Part shown: positions 45,182 to 53,560 of the stretch, piece after piece
Position numbering within the stretch: position 1 is the first letter of the stretch
Layout: each line of letters begins with the position of its first letter
From: Siderastrea siderea
Taxonomy: Eukaryota; Cnidaria; Anthozoa; Scleractinia; Rhizangiidae
Reading direction: 5' to 3'
DNA length: 64,000 nt
Assembly (NCBI GenBank): GCA_964030785.1
Contig: OZ034970.1
Location: 20,088,134 to 20,152,133 of the forward strand
Notes under the pieces: model-generated
Seen by the model: only the letters and a program-made list of their open reading frames with translations
Databases searched by the model: none
What the model was told of the DNA's origin: nothing
Program-made: the position numbers and the translations under genes

Positions 45182-45944
45182 TCATTCCACTCCTGATTGT
45201 AGCTCCAAATAACCGAAACAGGTTTTCTTTTTCCTCACGGGAAAAAAAATGTTCTTGCTCAGGTAACTTGAATTCGACGGTGGCACAAAATCCGTAGAAC
45301 TAGTTAAGAAGCGACTCATTTTGTCCGATAAAGTTTCTTCTTCTTCCGGTAGTTTAGCTTCACCAGCAGTCTCCAGGTGGTTCTTTTTGTCGACACCACG
45401 CCATCCACTGCGAACTCTGTCGTATACTTTCTTAGGGTCTTGATTGTAAAGGGTCGGGTGGTCTTTTATCTTCTCTCTACCTACTGCCATTGTGACACGC
45501 TTTTGGTTGATTTCTTCACGGAAAAGCTCCCTTAGCTTACAGCTGCTTTTTGTTGCTCGTTCCACGTTGTTTGCTTCTCCTTGCTACCTTCGGCACTAAC
45601 AGGATTTTCATCTTCAGCCTTAGCTACCAAAATGCCTTCTTCCGATGCTTGATTTGTTCTCATGATTGAGGGAAGCACTGCAGCTGCCTTAATACACAAT
45701 TGTTGCTTCTCGTGAAGCTTGTAGTACCTTTGCGCTGTCGACTCTTTATCTGCCATTAGATTGGCGAGTTGTCCTTTCATGCCTTGGTAGTTACTGTGTA
45801 CAGCAGTCATGGCTGACTTTCGGAATAGGGTTGAACTAATATGCCCCTCTATGCCTGCTTTTTTCCAGGCGGCATTTATCGCGGTTGATATCTGGCAAGA
45901 TGCGAGCCTCGCTGCACTCCATGACAATATCACAACATCGTCAT
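45182..45944 (-). pseudogene. Tyrosine recombinase-like gene, 3' half
   Basis: Minus-strand coding that emerges directly from the left viral TIR: LSWSAARLASCQISTAIN, AAWKKAGIEGHISSTLFRKS (the His-x-x-x-x-x-Arg region) and LANLMADKESTAQRYYKL (nucleophile Tyr region). The second catalytic His, usually in the LMxHK position, is Asp here. A frame change near 45,550 leads to LRELFREEINQKRVTMAVGREKIKDHP and DPKKVYDRVRSGWR. It is the same gene as 62,847-63,435, split by the Polinton insertion. Decayed. Confidence 0.75.
45940..45944. other. Target-site duplication, left (GTCAT)
   Basis: GTCAT directly abuts the first base of the left TIR and recurs at 62,842-62,846. The same five bases sit in the recombinase coding sequence, whose frame is continuous across the site when one copy is kept. 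Confidence 0.85.
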
Positions 45945-46226
45945 ACACACATGAAAAATGAGGGTTCTGGCAAATAAAATTTAAGCACCAGAACACCTCA
46001 TTTAACATGTGTGCGAGTGTAAAATAAAGCAAACAGAATAAAAACGAAGCACGTGACTGCGCGGGTCCAGTGAAGAGGATGTGTAACAGAAAATATTTTA
46101 TATTTAAGAAATGTCTGCACTGATTATATACAAAAGTGCGCCAGAATTTTTTCCTATTGAACAAATATAATCACAAGTATATACACCAAAATGGCGGCCA
46201 CAAGATATTCGTCCGACGTTCTGCAA
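45945..46226 (+). repeat. Left terminal inverted repeat (282 bp)
   Basis: Starts ACACACATGAAAAATGAGGG and matches the complement of 62,487-62,841. The only differences are about four substitutions (for example GCACCAG/GCGCCAG, GCCACAAG/GCCGCAAG) and a 73-bp insertion in the right copy. It includes a TATATAC motif (46,178) and the first 12 codons of the adjacent gene. Polinton TIRs of this length are normal. Confidence 0.95.
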
Positions 46227-46607
46227 TCAAACAACTGTCAGGTTACCGAAGCCATAAAAGGCCTTCCACCTGAGCTACTTGAGATTATTTACAAACATTA
46301 CCTCGATATAAAACTGAGAGATCGAGTGGCTTTTGGTTGGAAAGAGGTACACAATGAGTTATTAAAACAACCTTTCTGTCATAACAGACAGCAACTTGTG
46401 CGTATAATAATGTGCTTAGATTATATGGACTGTCACTGGGAAGGGCTTTGTTATCCTTGTTATGAGCAAGGAATCAATCATAAACTGTTGTACACTCCTC
46501 CGATTGAGAATTTATCTCAATTAGTAAAGATTTGCTCTGATACTTACGACTGGCACAGCTCATATAACGAGTTTAAGGAATTGGTTGGCCTCGGTGTGCT
46601 TTTGTGA
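46191..46607 (+). CDS. Terminal-gene protein A, F-box-like motif (138 aa)
   Basis: The ATG and first 12 codons (MAATRYSSDVLQ) lie inside the TIR. The rest shows NLPPELxEIIYKHYLxIKL-type sequence (GLPPELLEIIYKHYLDIKL here), which resembles an F-box/BC-box helix pair, then paired cysteines (CHWEGLCYPCYEQ). It is paralogous to the next gene. Position beside the TIR, opposite the polymerase end, is where adintoviruses keep lineage-specific, possibly host-interaction genes. I do not recognise the family; F-box-like recruitment of a ubiquitin ligase is only a guess. Confidence 0.65.
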   Translation: MAATRYSSDVLQSNNCQVTEAIKGLPPELLEIIYKHYLDIKLRDRVAFGWKEVHNELLKQPFCHNRQQLVRIIMCLDYMDCHWEGLCYPCYEQGINHKLLYTPPIENLSQLVKICSDTYDWHSSYNEFKELVGLGVLL

Positions 46608-46705
46608 AGAGTACCAACCACCAATTAAAAAAAAAAACGAAACATAACCGAATACGAATGAAAAAATTTTTTTTTTATCTGATAGATATTTGTGAGTCAA
46701 ATTTG

Positions 46706-47062
46706 ATGGCAACCAGATTCAACACCTGTCAGATAACGGAAGCAATTCAAAACCTACCACCAGAGTTACGTGAGATAATTTATAAACATTACCTCGCCAT
46801 AAAACTAAAAGAGCGAGAGGCTTTGGGTTGGAACTTGGTTCACAATGAGCTTTCAAAACAACCTTTCTGTCCTGAAATGGAGCGGCTTGTACATATTATA
46901 GTGTGTGTTGCCGATATGCACTGTTGTCAGGGAGGATGTTGTTACCCTAGTTATAAACAAGAAGAAATATTACATGAAATAACCATTTCTGTCCCCGATA
47001 TAATTGATTTAACCCTAATTAAGTTTTGTACTGATATATGGGAAAAGGACCACAGCCATTAA
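46706..47062 (+). CDS. Terminal-gene protein B, paralogue of A (118 aa)
   Basis: I chose the ATG at 46,706 because MATRFNTCQITEAIQ aligns with the start of protein A; the frame is open further upstream, but that part is low-complexity (poly-Lys, poly-Phe). About half of the residues match protein A, including NLPPELREIIYKHYLAIKL, VHNELSKQPFCPE and a cysteine cluster (CCQGGCCYPSY). A tandem duplication within the virus. It ends at 47,062; function unknown. Confidence 0.65.
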   Translation: MATRFNTCQITEAIQNLPPELREIIYKHYLAIKLKEREALGWNLVHNELSKQPFCPEMERLVHIIVCVADMHCCQGGCCYPSYKQEEILHEITISVPDIIDLTLIKFCTDIWEKDHSH

Positions 47063-47186
47063 GTTGTGTTAACGGTGCGTGACTTCGTGGTTTGGTGAAA
47101 CCCGCAGACAATGACGTAATTAATATTCTCCTACAAACATTGAAGGGAAACCCCCGTAACAACTCAAGCTTGAAAAAACAGACAGG

Positions 47187-47504
47187 TTACATTAATTCAT
47201 AATCAAAATATTCATTACCGTCAGCAGAAGTTTTGAGACCTATTTTGTAGACAAATTGATAAGAATCGTCTTCCATCAGGTCTTCTGTAAGTCGTTTAGG
47301 GGCCCACACACAAAACTCATCACCATTTTTTGTTTTTAAAGTTAAAATAGCTGAATCCCCATACTTACCTTTTCTATATTTAACTTTTTGAATTTTGTAA
47401 ATAGCGTTTGAAATATCCCGCCATTTAAAAAATTTTTTTCTTTCAAAACTTTCCTCTGTTGGCCAGTCTTGTGAGATCGCATGTTGATCTGTGCTGATAG
47501 CCAT
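47187..47504 (-). CDS. Small OB-fold-like protein (105 aa), possible ssDNA-binding
   Basis: The pattern FFKWRDISNAIYKIQKV, then KYGDSAILTLKTKNGDEFCVWAPKRL, then YQFVYKIGLK resembles a five-strand OB-fold with alternating hydrophobics. Small proteins of this look occur in Polinton-like viruses and could bind single-stranded DNA during protein-primed replication. No TATATA motif lies directly upstream, unlike most other genes here, so it may belong to another expression class. Intact frame. Confidence 0.5.
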   Translation of the reverse strand: MAISTDQHAISQDWPTEESFERKKFFKWRDISNAIYKIQKVKYRKGKYGDSAILTLKTKNGDEFCVWAPKRLTEDLMEDDSYQFVYKIGLKTSADGNEYFDYELM

Positions 47505-47719
47505 AGTAAGGGATGTGTTGAAGATACATTTGTTTAATAGCGTGTACTTTTCTACTGGAGGTAAAATTTTGTGAAGCGCATGCGTAAAAACATCTTATTA
47601 TTGTGACATTAAGGTGAAGGACAGAAAAAGGGTACCATAAGGAAGAGAAGAAGAAAAATGTGTTTAATATATATTGAAATTGATCAATATTAATTAGTTC
47701 ACTCATTGGTAAAGCCTTA

Positions 47720-48030
47720 GGGGGGTGATGGTTGGCCACCATCTGAACCCTGTTTGAGGGCTTGCATGCGGTGAATGACGAGGTATAAGGGAACTCCTTC
47801 CAGTGGGAGAGTACCCTTGGGTGAGCCCGCCTCGGCCCTACTGGTGACAGGGGGGTGCTCAGAGATCCCTCGGGATTTCAACCTCGGGATTTCAATTTAT
47901 CGCTCCTCGCGAGGTAAAATGTGGAAATGACAACCGCCTTGTCAGCGGTTAAATCCTCGCTTCGGTGAGGTGAAAGTCCTAGCCGAGGCTAGGCAAGAAC
48001 AGCCACGAGCACCCCCCGATTAGGGTTTTT
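47720..48030 (+). ncRNA. Highly structured GC-rich non-coding RNA candidate, pol III-like
   Basis: Between genes lies a GC-rich island unlike its A+T-rich surroundings. An 11-bp perfect stem (GGGGGGTGCTC 47,850-47,860 with GAGCACCCCCC 48,007-48,017) closes a multibranch region. Inside are ACCGC/GCGGT (47,933-47,949), CCTCGC-TTCG-GTGAGG (47,955-47,970, a C(UUCG)G tetraloop) and CCTAGC/GCTAGG (47,978-47,993). Another hairpin lies at 47,788-47,815. GGTTAAATCCT (47,947-47,957) matches the pol III B-box consensus GGTTCRANYCY at 10 of 11, and T5 follows the closing stem at 48,026-48,030. By analogy with adenovirus VA RNA it could be a viral small RNA; a cis-acting DNA or RNA element is the alternative. 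Confidence 0.5.
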
Positions 48031-48040
48031 GCTCTTTTAT

Positions 48041-48133
48041 GTGACCTGTCACGCAATGTCACGCGTGACTGTCACGTTTGCTGTCACACAGTGTCACGCC
48101 TCTTGTCACATAAGGTCACGCATGACTATCACA
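48041..48133. promoter_or_regulatory. GTCAC iteron cluster
   Basis: GTCAC occurs at 48,048, 48,058, 48,071, 48,083, 48,093, 48,105 and 48,115, plus a variant ATCAC at 48,128. Steps are 10, 13, 12, 10, 12, 10 and 13 bp. Many copies extend to TGTCACGC, and inverted GTGAC occurs at 48,041 and 48,065. Near-helical spacing suggests cooperative binding of a protein along one face of the DNA, as at a replication or transcription control site. Confidence 0.7.
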
Positions 48134-48174
48134 CATTTTTCGTTGTTTATAAGAGTTTTATAAGGAAAAATCGA

Positions 48175-48372
48175 TTATGGAACCACATCATAGCCTGAAA
48201 TTGGGTAGCCGTCTTCATCACGAGTTGGTAACGATATTTTTGAAACACATTCACGAGTTGGGGGCATTATTTTTGAAACACACTCACGAGTAATGTATCG
48301 TATTTGTCTAATATCAGGAGGAGTGAGAAGTTCAAGAAGCCAATGACAAATAGTCACAAAAAGTGCAATCAT
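48175..48372 (-). CDS. Small membrane-anchored protein with duplicated motif (65 aa)
   Basis: N-terminal hydrophobic segment (ALFVTICHWLLELL), then RYITRECVSKIMPPTRECVSKISLPTRD, in which TRECVSKI is repeated. TATATACACAAACAAAAATG precedes the ATG, the same motif found before other genes of this virus. It is 31 bp downstream of the next gene. Not recognised; the upstream motif favours a real gene. Confidence 0.45.
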   Translation of the reverse strand: MIALFVTICHWLLELLTPPDIRQIRYITRECVSKIMPPTRECVSKISLPTRDEDGYPISGYDVVP

Positions 48373-48403
48373 TTTTGTTTGTGTATATAATTATTTTAAA
48401 AAT

Positions 48404-48889
48404 CTACAATTGAGCGAATTTTTTATCGTACTTTCTTTGAACAGAAAGCGGAATCTCTATACAATGATCAGTGATGAAATTATCTTTCATTTTCAAGCTA
48501 TCAAGAAAGACCTTCTCGTCGAAATCTTCGCCTCGGAGGTAAAAGCGAATCTCATCAAGGATTTTCTGGTATTCGATACGGGCCAAATTTGCTCGTTCCA
48601 TTTTTTTATCGAATTTTTTAAGGCTTGCCACTGCTTTCAAAATTAGACCAACACCAGTTAAAGTTGCCATGACAGCAGGGTTCAGTGTTATTCCTCCGGC
48701 TATTGCGGCACTTATTATTAACTTGCCAGCTGAAAGATTACAAACAAAATTTTTTCTTCGAAAACCGCGGTGCAACTTTTCATATCCATAATGTTTCTTA
48801 TGGTAAAAACCATACAAATCTGTCAGAAGTTTAACCTTCTCTTTAGAAAGTGTTTGGTCGATATGGTTGAATTCGAAAATGTCCCGCAT
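48404..48889 (-). CDS. Unknown membrane-associated protein (161 aa)
   Basis: An acidic/basic N-terminal half (FEFNHIDQTLSKEKVKLLTDLYGFYHKKHYG) is followed by two adjacent hydrophobic stretches (LIISAAIAGGITL and AVMATLTGVGLILKAVA), then a charged helical tail. The hydrophobic pair could be a membrane hairpin. TATATAGCACAATG sits at the start. Its position among fibre and ATPase genes suggests a virion or egress protein. Family not recognised. Confidence 0.6.
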   Translation of the reverse strand: MRDIFEFNHIDQTLSKEKVKLLTDLYGFYHKKHYGYEKLHRGFRRKNFVCNLSAGKLIISAAIAGGITLNPAVMATLTGVGLILKAVASLKKFDKKMERANLARIEYQKILDEIRFYLRGEDFDEKVFLDSLKMKDNFITDHCIEIPLSVQRKYDKKFAQL

Positions 48890-48916
48890 TGTGCTATATA
48901 ATAAATGTAAAAATAT

Positions 48917-50699
48917 TTATGGCACTCTATATTTAATTAAAATTAAGAATTTTTCATTTTGTGAGTGTCTAGAAATTAATTGAATTGAACAAAGACCATA
49001 TCTTATTTCTAAATTAATTTCCATTTTCTGTTTTCTAGTTGTTGTTTTTGAATGGAAACTTGCATCACCAATACTTTGATATATTTTTAAAGAAATTGGT
49101 ATAAAAGGACCTAATCTTCTTCTATATAATACTGTTACATCTAATATATCACTTTTATCTGGAAGGAGTAAATCATCATAACAATTTAATGTGAAAAACA
49201 TATTTTTTTTAAAATTTTGCAAATCTAAATACCCATATAAATAATAAATGGAATCATTTAAATTATGCCCGTTTAAAGAAAGATCTGTTTGCATAACCAT
49301 TTTCCCATTTTCAATAACAAAAGCGGTGTCATAGACACTTGGGTCAACATTTGAAATTGTTTCTTTTACACCATAGACAATTAAATAACCAATTGTTAAA
49401 AACGATGGATTACTAACTGTACCGTGCAGATCAAGATAAAGGTGTTGTGGGGGTGAGCTACCCCATCTGTGAAAGTGGATAACTGTTTTGGTGTACTTCT
49501 CGAATGTTTTGGTTGTTTCATCAGCAATTGAAATCGTTGTTCCTTGAGCTGTTACACTTATCATATTCATTTCCGGCGGAAACCATTCAACCACCATTGT
49601 GTAATATCCGACTGGAAGTTTATATAAGTTAAAACCGAGGCGTGACCGGTACTGGTTGGGCGAGCCTTTTTCAAACAAGAGTTTAAGTTGGTAAGCTTTT
49701 TTATTAATTTGATGTGGAGAATTGGGAAAATCAACAATACCCAAAACCTCGATATTGTTTTCACTCGAAGATTCATCAGTGTCTTCCATGAAGTATCTGA
49801 AGGCGTCCCTTTTTTGACCTGAGTTATTGATCTGAGATTCACGAATTTTTTGAGTGACAAGATCTCTCAAATCTGATATTTCCTCTTGCACAAAATCAAC
49901 ATTAACTGCGGATTTCGAATTTCTGTAATTGGTTTGTAAGTTAATAATTTTATTGTTATTTAAATTCAAGTTTCCAGTCATATTGTTAGTGCCATCAACT
50001 TTGAGAAACTTTTTTGTGTGTCATGTCATCAATTCTGTCATTAACAAACTCGACACATGCGGCGTCTCTTTGGTTTGATGGAAGATCAAGATTGATAATT
50101 GATTTATTTTTCATATCAATATCAGATCCTTTATCCAGTTTTTTTTCAAGTTGATTATTGACATATTTTTTGTTTGTGGCTTGATCTGCCTGTGTTGGGT
50201 CTTTAACGTTGTAGATTGTATTATTGTTCATATCAATGCTTGCTTCCATCTTTCCACCTTCCTTTTTCGAAAGAAAGATATTTCTCGTGTCCTGATAGTT
50301 TATTACCTTTGTCAGATCACCGTGGACAGGATAAGGGTTGCTTTTTAATCGCAAAATATCGAACTTGTTTTGCATGTCAATATCAGCAGAACCGCTGACA
50401 CTACCTTGAGACCCAGGATCACCTTTATCGCCTTTATCACCCTTGTCGCCCTTGTCGCCCTTGTCGCCTTTTAAACCACGTGGTCCTTGTGCTCCCTCCT
50501 GTCCTTGTGCTCCAGCGGGCCCTTTTTCTCCTCTTGGACCATTAGGACCCTGTGGTCCTCCAGGGCCTTTATCACCTTTCGGTCCAGGAGGACCCTCAGG
50601 GCCAGGAGGACCACCTGGGCCAGGAGGACCCACTTTTCCACCACTTTCACTCGTCGTAGTTTGGCTAGTTCCACCTATTTGGCTGTCAATATACCCCAT
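48917..50699 (-). pseudogene. Collagen-like fibre protein with frameshift
   Basis: From the ATG at 50,699 there is a short lead, about 25 Gly-x-Y triplets (rich in GPP, GPK and GDK) and then repeated blocks of the type DMxNKxIxNL...FVNDRI, as in viral tail/fibre stalks. The frame closes at 49,995. The second part (49,981 to 48,917) restarts in another frame with the same DMxNNKIINL-type repeats and a C-terminal beta-rich domain with no known relative. The break maps to a run of six T (50,010-50,015; A on the coding strand), one base out of register. Likely a homotrimeric surface fibre. The start overlaps the ATPase stop as TAATG. Confidence 0.75.
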
Positions 50700-51337
50700 T
50701 ATATATCTTCATCAAAATTTTTTTTCATTAATTTCTGGGGTTTGTCATAGTAAAAGAAAGAATATTTTTTATCGGTGGCGCGATCTTAAGCGTTATGATC
50801 CACACCTATCTCGTCTGCAATTCGTTTGTTTTCTCTTGGAAGAAATCTGAAAATACAAAAATGGCTGCAGTTATCACGGATGTTTTTCGGCACCTTGTAA
50901 AAAGTTTGAGTGAGGTAAATAACGCAGCAGTTTCTGTGTCGCCCGTTGATAAAATAATTAATGATGCTGTTTTGGTTGCTTTCACAAACAAGATCGTCAA
51001 AAACAACTATTTTTTGGTTGTCCGCCAGAAGTTCTTCGAGTGGAATGATTTCATCACCATAGGCCTCGATAACCTCATAACCAACCGTGGGGTTGGGGTT
51101 GACTTCTTCAGCGAAGTACTGCAAAAGATCCTGGTATTTGTTCTGGTGCAGGTTCTTTGAAAATAGGTAAATTTTATCATACTCTAACAACTCATAAAGC
51201 ATATGCAGTAATGTGTTTGTTTTACCAGAATTACTGGGCCCACAAATTAACATCCGAAAAACATCTCCTGGCATGCAAGGGTGACCTTGTTTGTAGTTAC
51301 TCTCGGAAGAACCTGGGTCATAATTTGGAATCTTCAT
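50699..51337 (-). pseudogene. A32/FtsK-like DNA-packaging ATPase with in-frame stop
   Basis: Packages viral DNA into capsids. Walker A GPSNSGKT at residues 33-40, Walker B VVFDD at 111-115, and a later IYLTQTF sensor-like motif. The frame stops at a TAA at 50,786-50,788 after IGVDHNA. The same frame then continues with a typical family end (YSFFYYDKP) to a TAA at 50,699-50,701. The early stop therefore removes about 28 C-terminal residues by a single substitution. It is divergent from the gene at 51,372, with which it shares a 34-bp promoter region containing TATATA. Confidence 0.85.
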
Positions 51338-51371
51338 TTTTTTTTCACTTCTATATATTAACGCTGGAAAT
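51338..51371. promoter_or_regulatory. Shared divergent promoter between ATPase and virion-protein genes
   Basis: Only 34 bp separate two divergent start codons. It contains TATATA at about 51,351-51,356, self-complementary and usable in both directions. This is the centre from which the two structural blocks diverge. Confidence 0.55.
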
Positions 51372-52342
51372 ATGTCAATGAAAAATTGGCGTCAAAAGGC
51401 AAAAGAAAAGTTGAATCTGGACGAACAAACAGAAGAAATTCACCAAAAATTCAGAATGGATAAAATAAACAACGAGTTTGGACAGCTTACAGGAGAAGAG
51501 TTTTTTAAACCAATTACAAAAAGACTTGAAAAGAGCAGTGCCACTGTGGAAGAAGAAGAGGAGGAAGAAGAGGAGCAGGAAGTTCCTGATTACACAATGG
51601 ATGAATTTGACGACATCAACCCGTTTGGTGATGAATTCAGACCGGATGCATCAACACCAGAACCACCACCAACACCACCACCACCACAAACACCATCAAC
51701 CACTTCATACCTTGATGTTGATGATGATTTTCCACAACCACCCCCACCACTGATGGAAGAAAAAAAAATCCACACGTAAAGAGTGGAGAAAGCCGGAACC
51801 GGTTAAGCCTGAATATCAACACGAATCAATCCTGCTGCAAACAGTCAATCAACTGATCACGAAATACGGAAATGATCCCAACTACAAAGTAGGAAAATCA
51901 AAATTAGGTTTGAAAGGTAAAACCATTGCAGAACTAAAAAAAATAAGAGATGGGATCAATGAAAAAAGAAGGGTAACAAAAGAATCTCTTTTTTCGAAAC
52001 GTTTACAGGAGGGGAAAAAGAGACTGAAGTCCACTTCCCCACAAGAAAAAAGAGAAACTGCTCAAACTCCTCTTGGAAAAGCTGTCATGAGCCGAAGACC
52101 CGCTTTTGAACTTTCTGACAATGAAGATGACTCTTATGAACAGGATTGGGAAACCGAAAAGTGGCTTCTCTGATGAAGCTGAATTGATCGACCAACTTTA
52201 TTTGAGGTTAGGATCGATAAAAGCAGGAAACAGCTCAATAAAACTGAAAAATCAGGTATCATATCTTCTTGATTCACTTGTTGAACTCGGCACAATCGAT
52301 AAAACACAAAAGAAAAAAATTATTTCTAATTATATACAATGA
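51372..52342 (+). pseudogene. Probable minor virion protein, broken in three frames
   Basis: The first part (MSMKNWRQKAKEKLNL) has a helical start, a long Glu run, then a Pro/Thr-rich stretch. At an A9 run (51,760-51,768) the frame is lost; in the next frame a basic domain continues (SILLQTVNQLITKYGNDPNYKVGKSK, KKIRDGINEKRRV) to 52,173. A second one-base slip at AAAA (52,157-52,160) leads to the C-terminal block ELIDQLYLRLGSIKAGNSS...KIISNYIQ. The stop overlaps the penton ATG. Family not identified beyond its position; conserved placement before the penton is typical of adintovirus minor core or cement proteins. Confidence 0.55.
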
Positions 52343-53517
52343 GCTTTGACATACTGCTTGACTCGAGCCTCGCAAAACTAGAAAGAGGGGGAGAACGGAA
52401 TGTTCCACATAATTTCACAATGAAGTTTTATCCTCCGATCGATTTGCCGACCGAATTGGGACAAGGAAACTATAAAGCTGCGCTAAACAGACTTATCACA
52501 ATGAGTTACTCATGGAACAACATTGATTCTCGTTATGATAACAACAAAATTCGCTGGAAGAAAAAAACGGAACAAGCGTGGAAGACATTAACTTTCCCGA
52601 ATGGAATGTATGATTACAAAAGAATTAACACATTCATTCAGCAACACACCGGTAAAGTAGACCCGACAAACAAAGACAGTGATTACATTTTCACAATATA
52701 CTTCGATATGTCAATTTATAGGGTTGTGACTTTGATACATAACGATTATGAGCTTGACTTGTCTCAAGGAAATTTTGGTGAATTGCTTGGTTATGGAAAA
52801 AGTACCTTGAGTGGGGATGTTGTCGGAAGGAAAGTTCCAAATATCACAAGAAGTGTTGATTGGGTTTATTTGCACTGCGATCTTATCTCACGCCGAACAA
52901 ACAATGTTCCGAACGATGTGTTATACAGTTTCTCAACATCAGATCTTCGGGTTAGCTATCCATTTCGAAAAGAGCCGCGCCGACTTGAGTGGCAACCTGT
53001 GAATAAAAGTCGTATTAATGAAATAAGGGTTTGGGTGACAGATGGAAGAAACAATATCCTAGATCTCAACGGGGCAGACATTGCAATTAGCTTAATGATA
53101 AAAAAAGAGTTAGTTTTTTGTTGGTATAAATATACAATCATGAATCATCCGAGCGAGTGGGCAAGATACTTTGATGAAAACACCGGAAGTTATCGATATA
53201 AACACAAAGGGTTGGGTGTGATCCGTGACACCTTCATGACCATCGGTAAAGTATTCAAAAACAATGCAAAGAATGTTGCAAAGAAAACTGCTGAAAACGC
53301 CACAAAAACAATCGCTGAAAAAGTGGGTCAGAGAGTTGGTGAACTTGGTGTTGAAAAAGCTTCGAAACAAATACGAAAAATACTGCAAGAGCGGAAAAAA
53401 CAAAAACCGTTGTCTCAGGATGCAAAAAAGAAACTTGCAAATATTTTGCAAAACCAAAAACCAAAAAAATCAGACACTCTTGTGAAATTAAATCGAATTT
53501 TGACAAACGAAATTTAA
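52339..53517 (+). CDS. Minor capsid protein (penton, single jelly roll), 392 aa
   Basis: Polinton-type penton protein: MSFDILLDSSLAKLERGG, a beta-rich body including FYPPIDLPTELGQGNYKAALNRLITMSYSWNNI, YDYKRINTFIQQH and FGELLGYGKSTL. A Lys/Ala-rich C-terminal tail follows (AKNVAKKTAENATKTIAEKVGQ...KPLSQDAKKKLANIL). The frame is open with no lesion. TATATACA directly precedes ATGAGC, so the leader would be only a few bases. It overlaps the previous gene by 4 bp. Expected to form the capsid vertices. Confidence 0.75.
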   Translation: MSFDILLDSSLAKLERGGERNVPHNFTMKFYPPIDLPTELGQGNYKAALNRLITMSYSWNNIDSRYDNNKIRWKKKTEQAWKTLTFPNGMYDYKRINTFIQQHTGKVDPTNKDSDYIFTIYFDMSIYRVVTLIHNDYELDLSQGNFGELLGYGKSTLSGDVVGRKVPNITRSVDWVYLHCDLISRRTNNVPNDVLYSFSTSDLRVSYPFRKEPRRLEWQPVNKSRINEIRVWVTDGRNNILDLNGADIAISLMIKKELVFCWYKYTIMNHPSEWARYFDENTGSYRYKHKGLGVIRDTFMTIGKVFKNNAKNVAKKTAENATKTIAEKVGQRVGELGVEKASKQIRKILQERKKQKPLSQDAKKKLANILQNQKPKKSDTLVKLNRILTNEI

Positions 53518-53560
53518 TTAAAAAAATTTTTTTCTATTAACATAATAAGTACTTGCTAAC

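Noticed and set aside
47720..48030. Hammerhead, HDV-like, group I intron or RNase P RNA
   Set aside because: GAAAGTCC and CCTCGC fragments recall these, but the required core motifs are not present in order.
50443..50850. Proline/cysteine-rich protein on the plus strand
   Set aside because: Antisense of the collagen-like Gly-Pro repeats; no independent support.
51590..51775. Gly/Val-rich minus-strand protein
   Set aside because: Antisense of the Pro-rich region of the virion protein.
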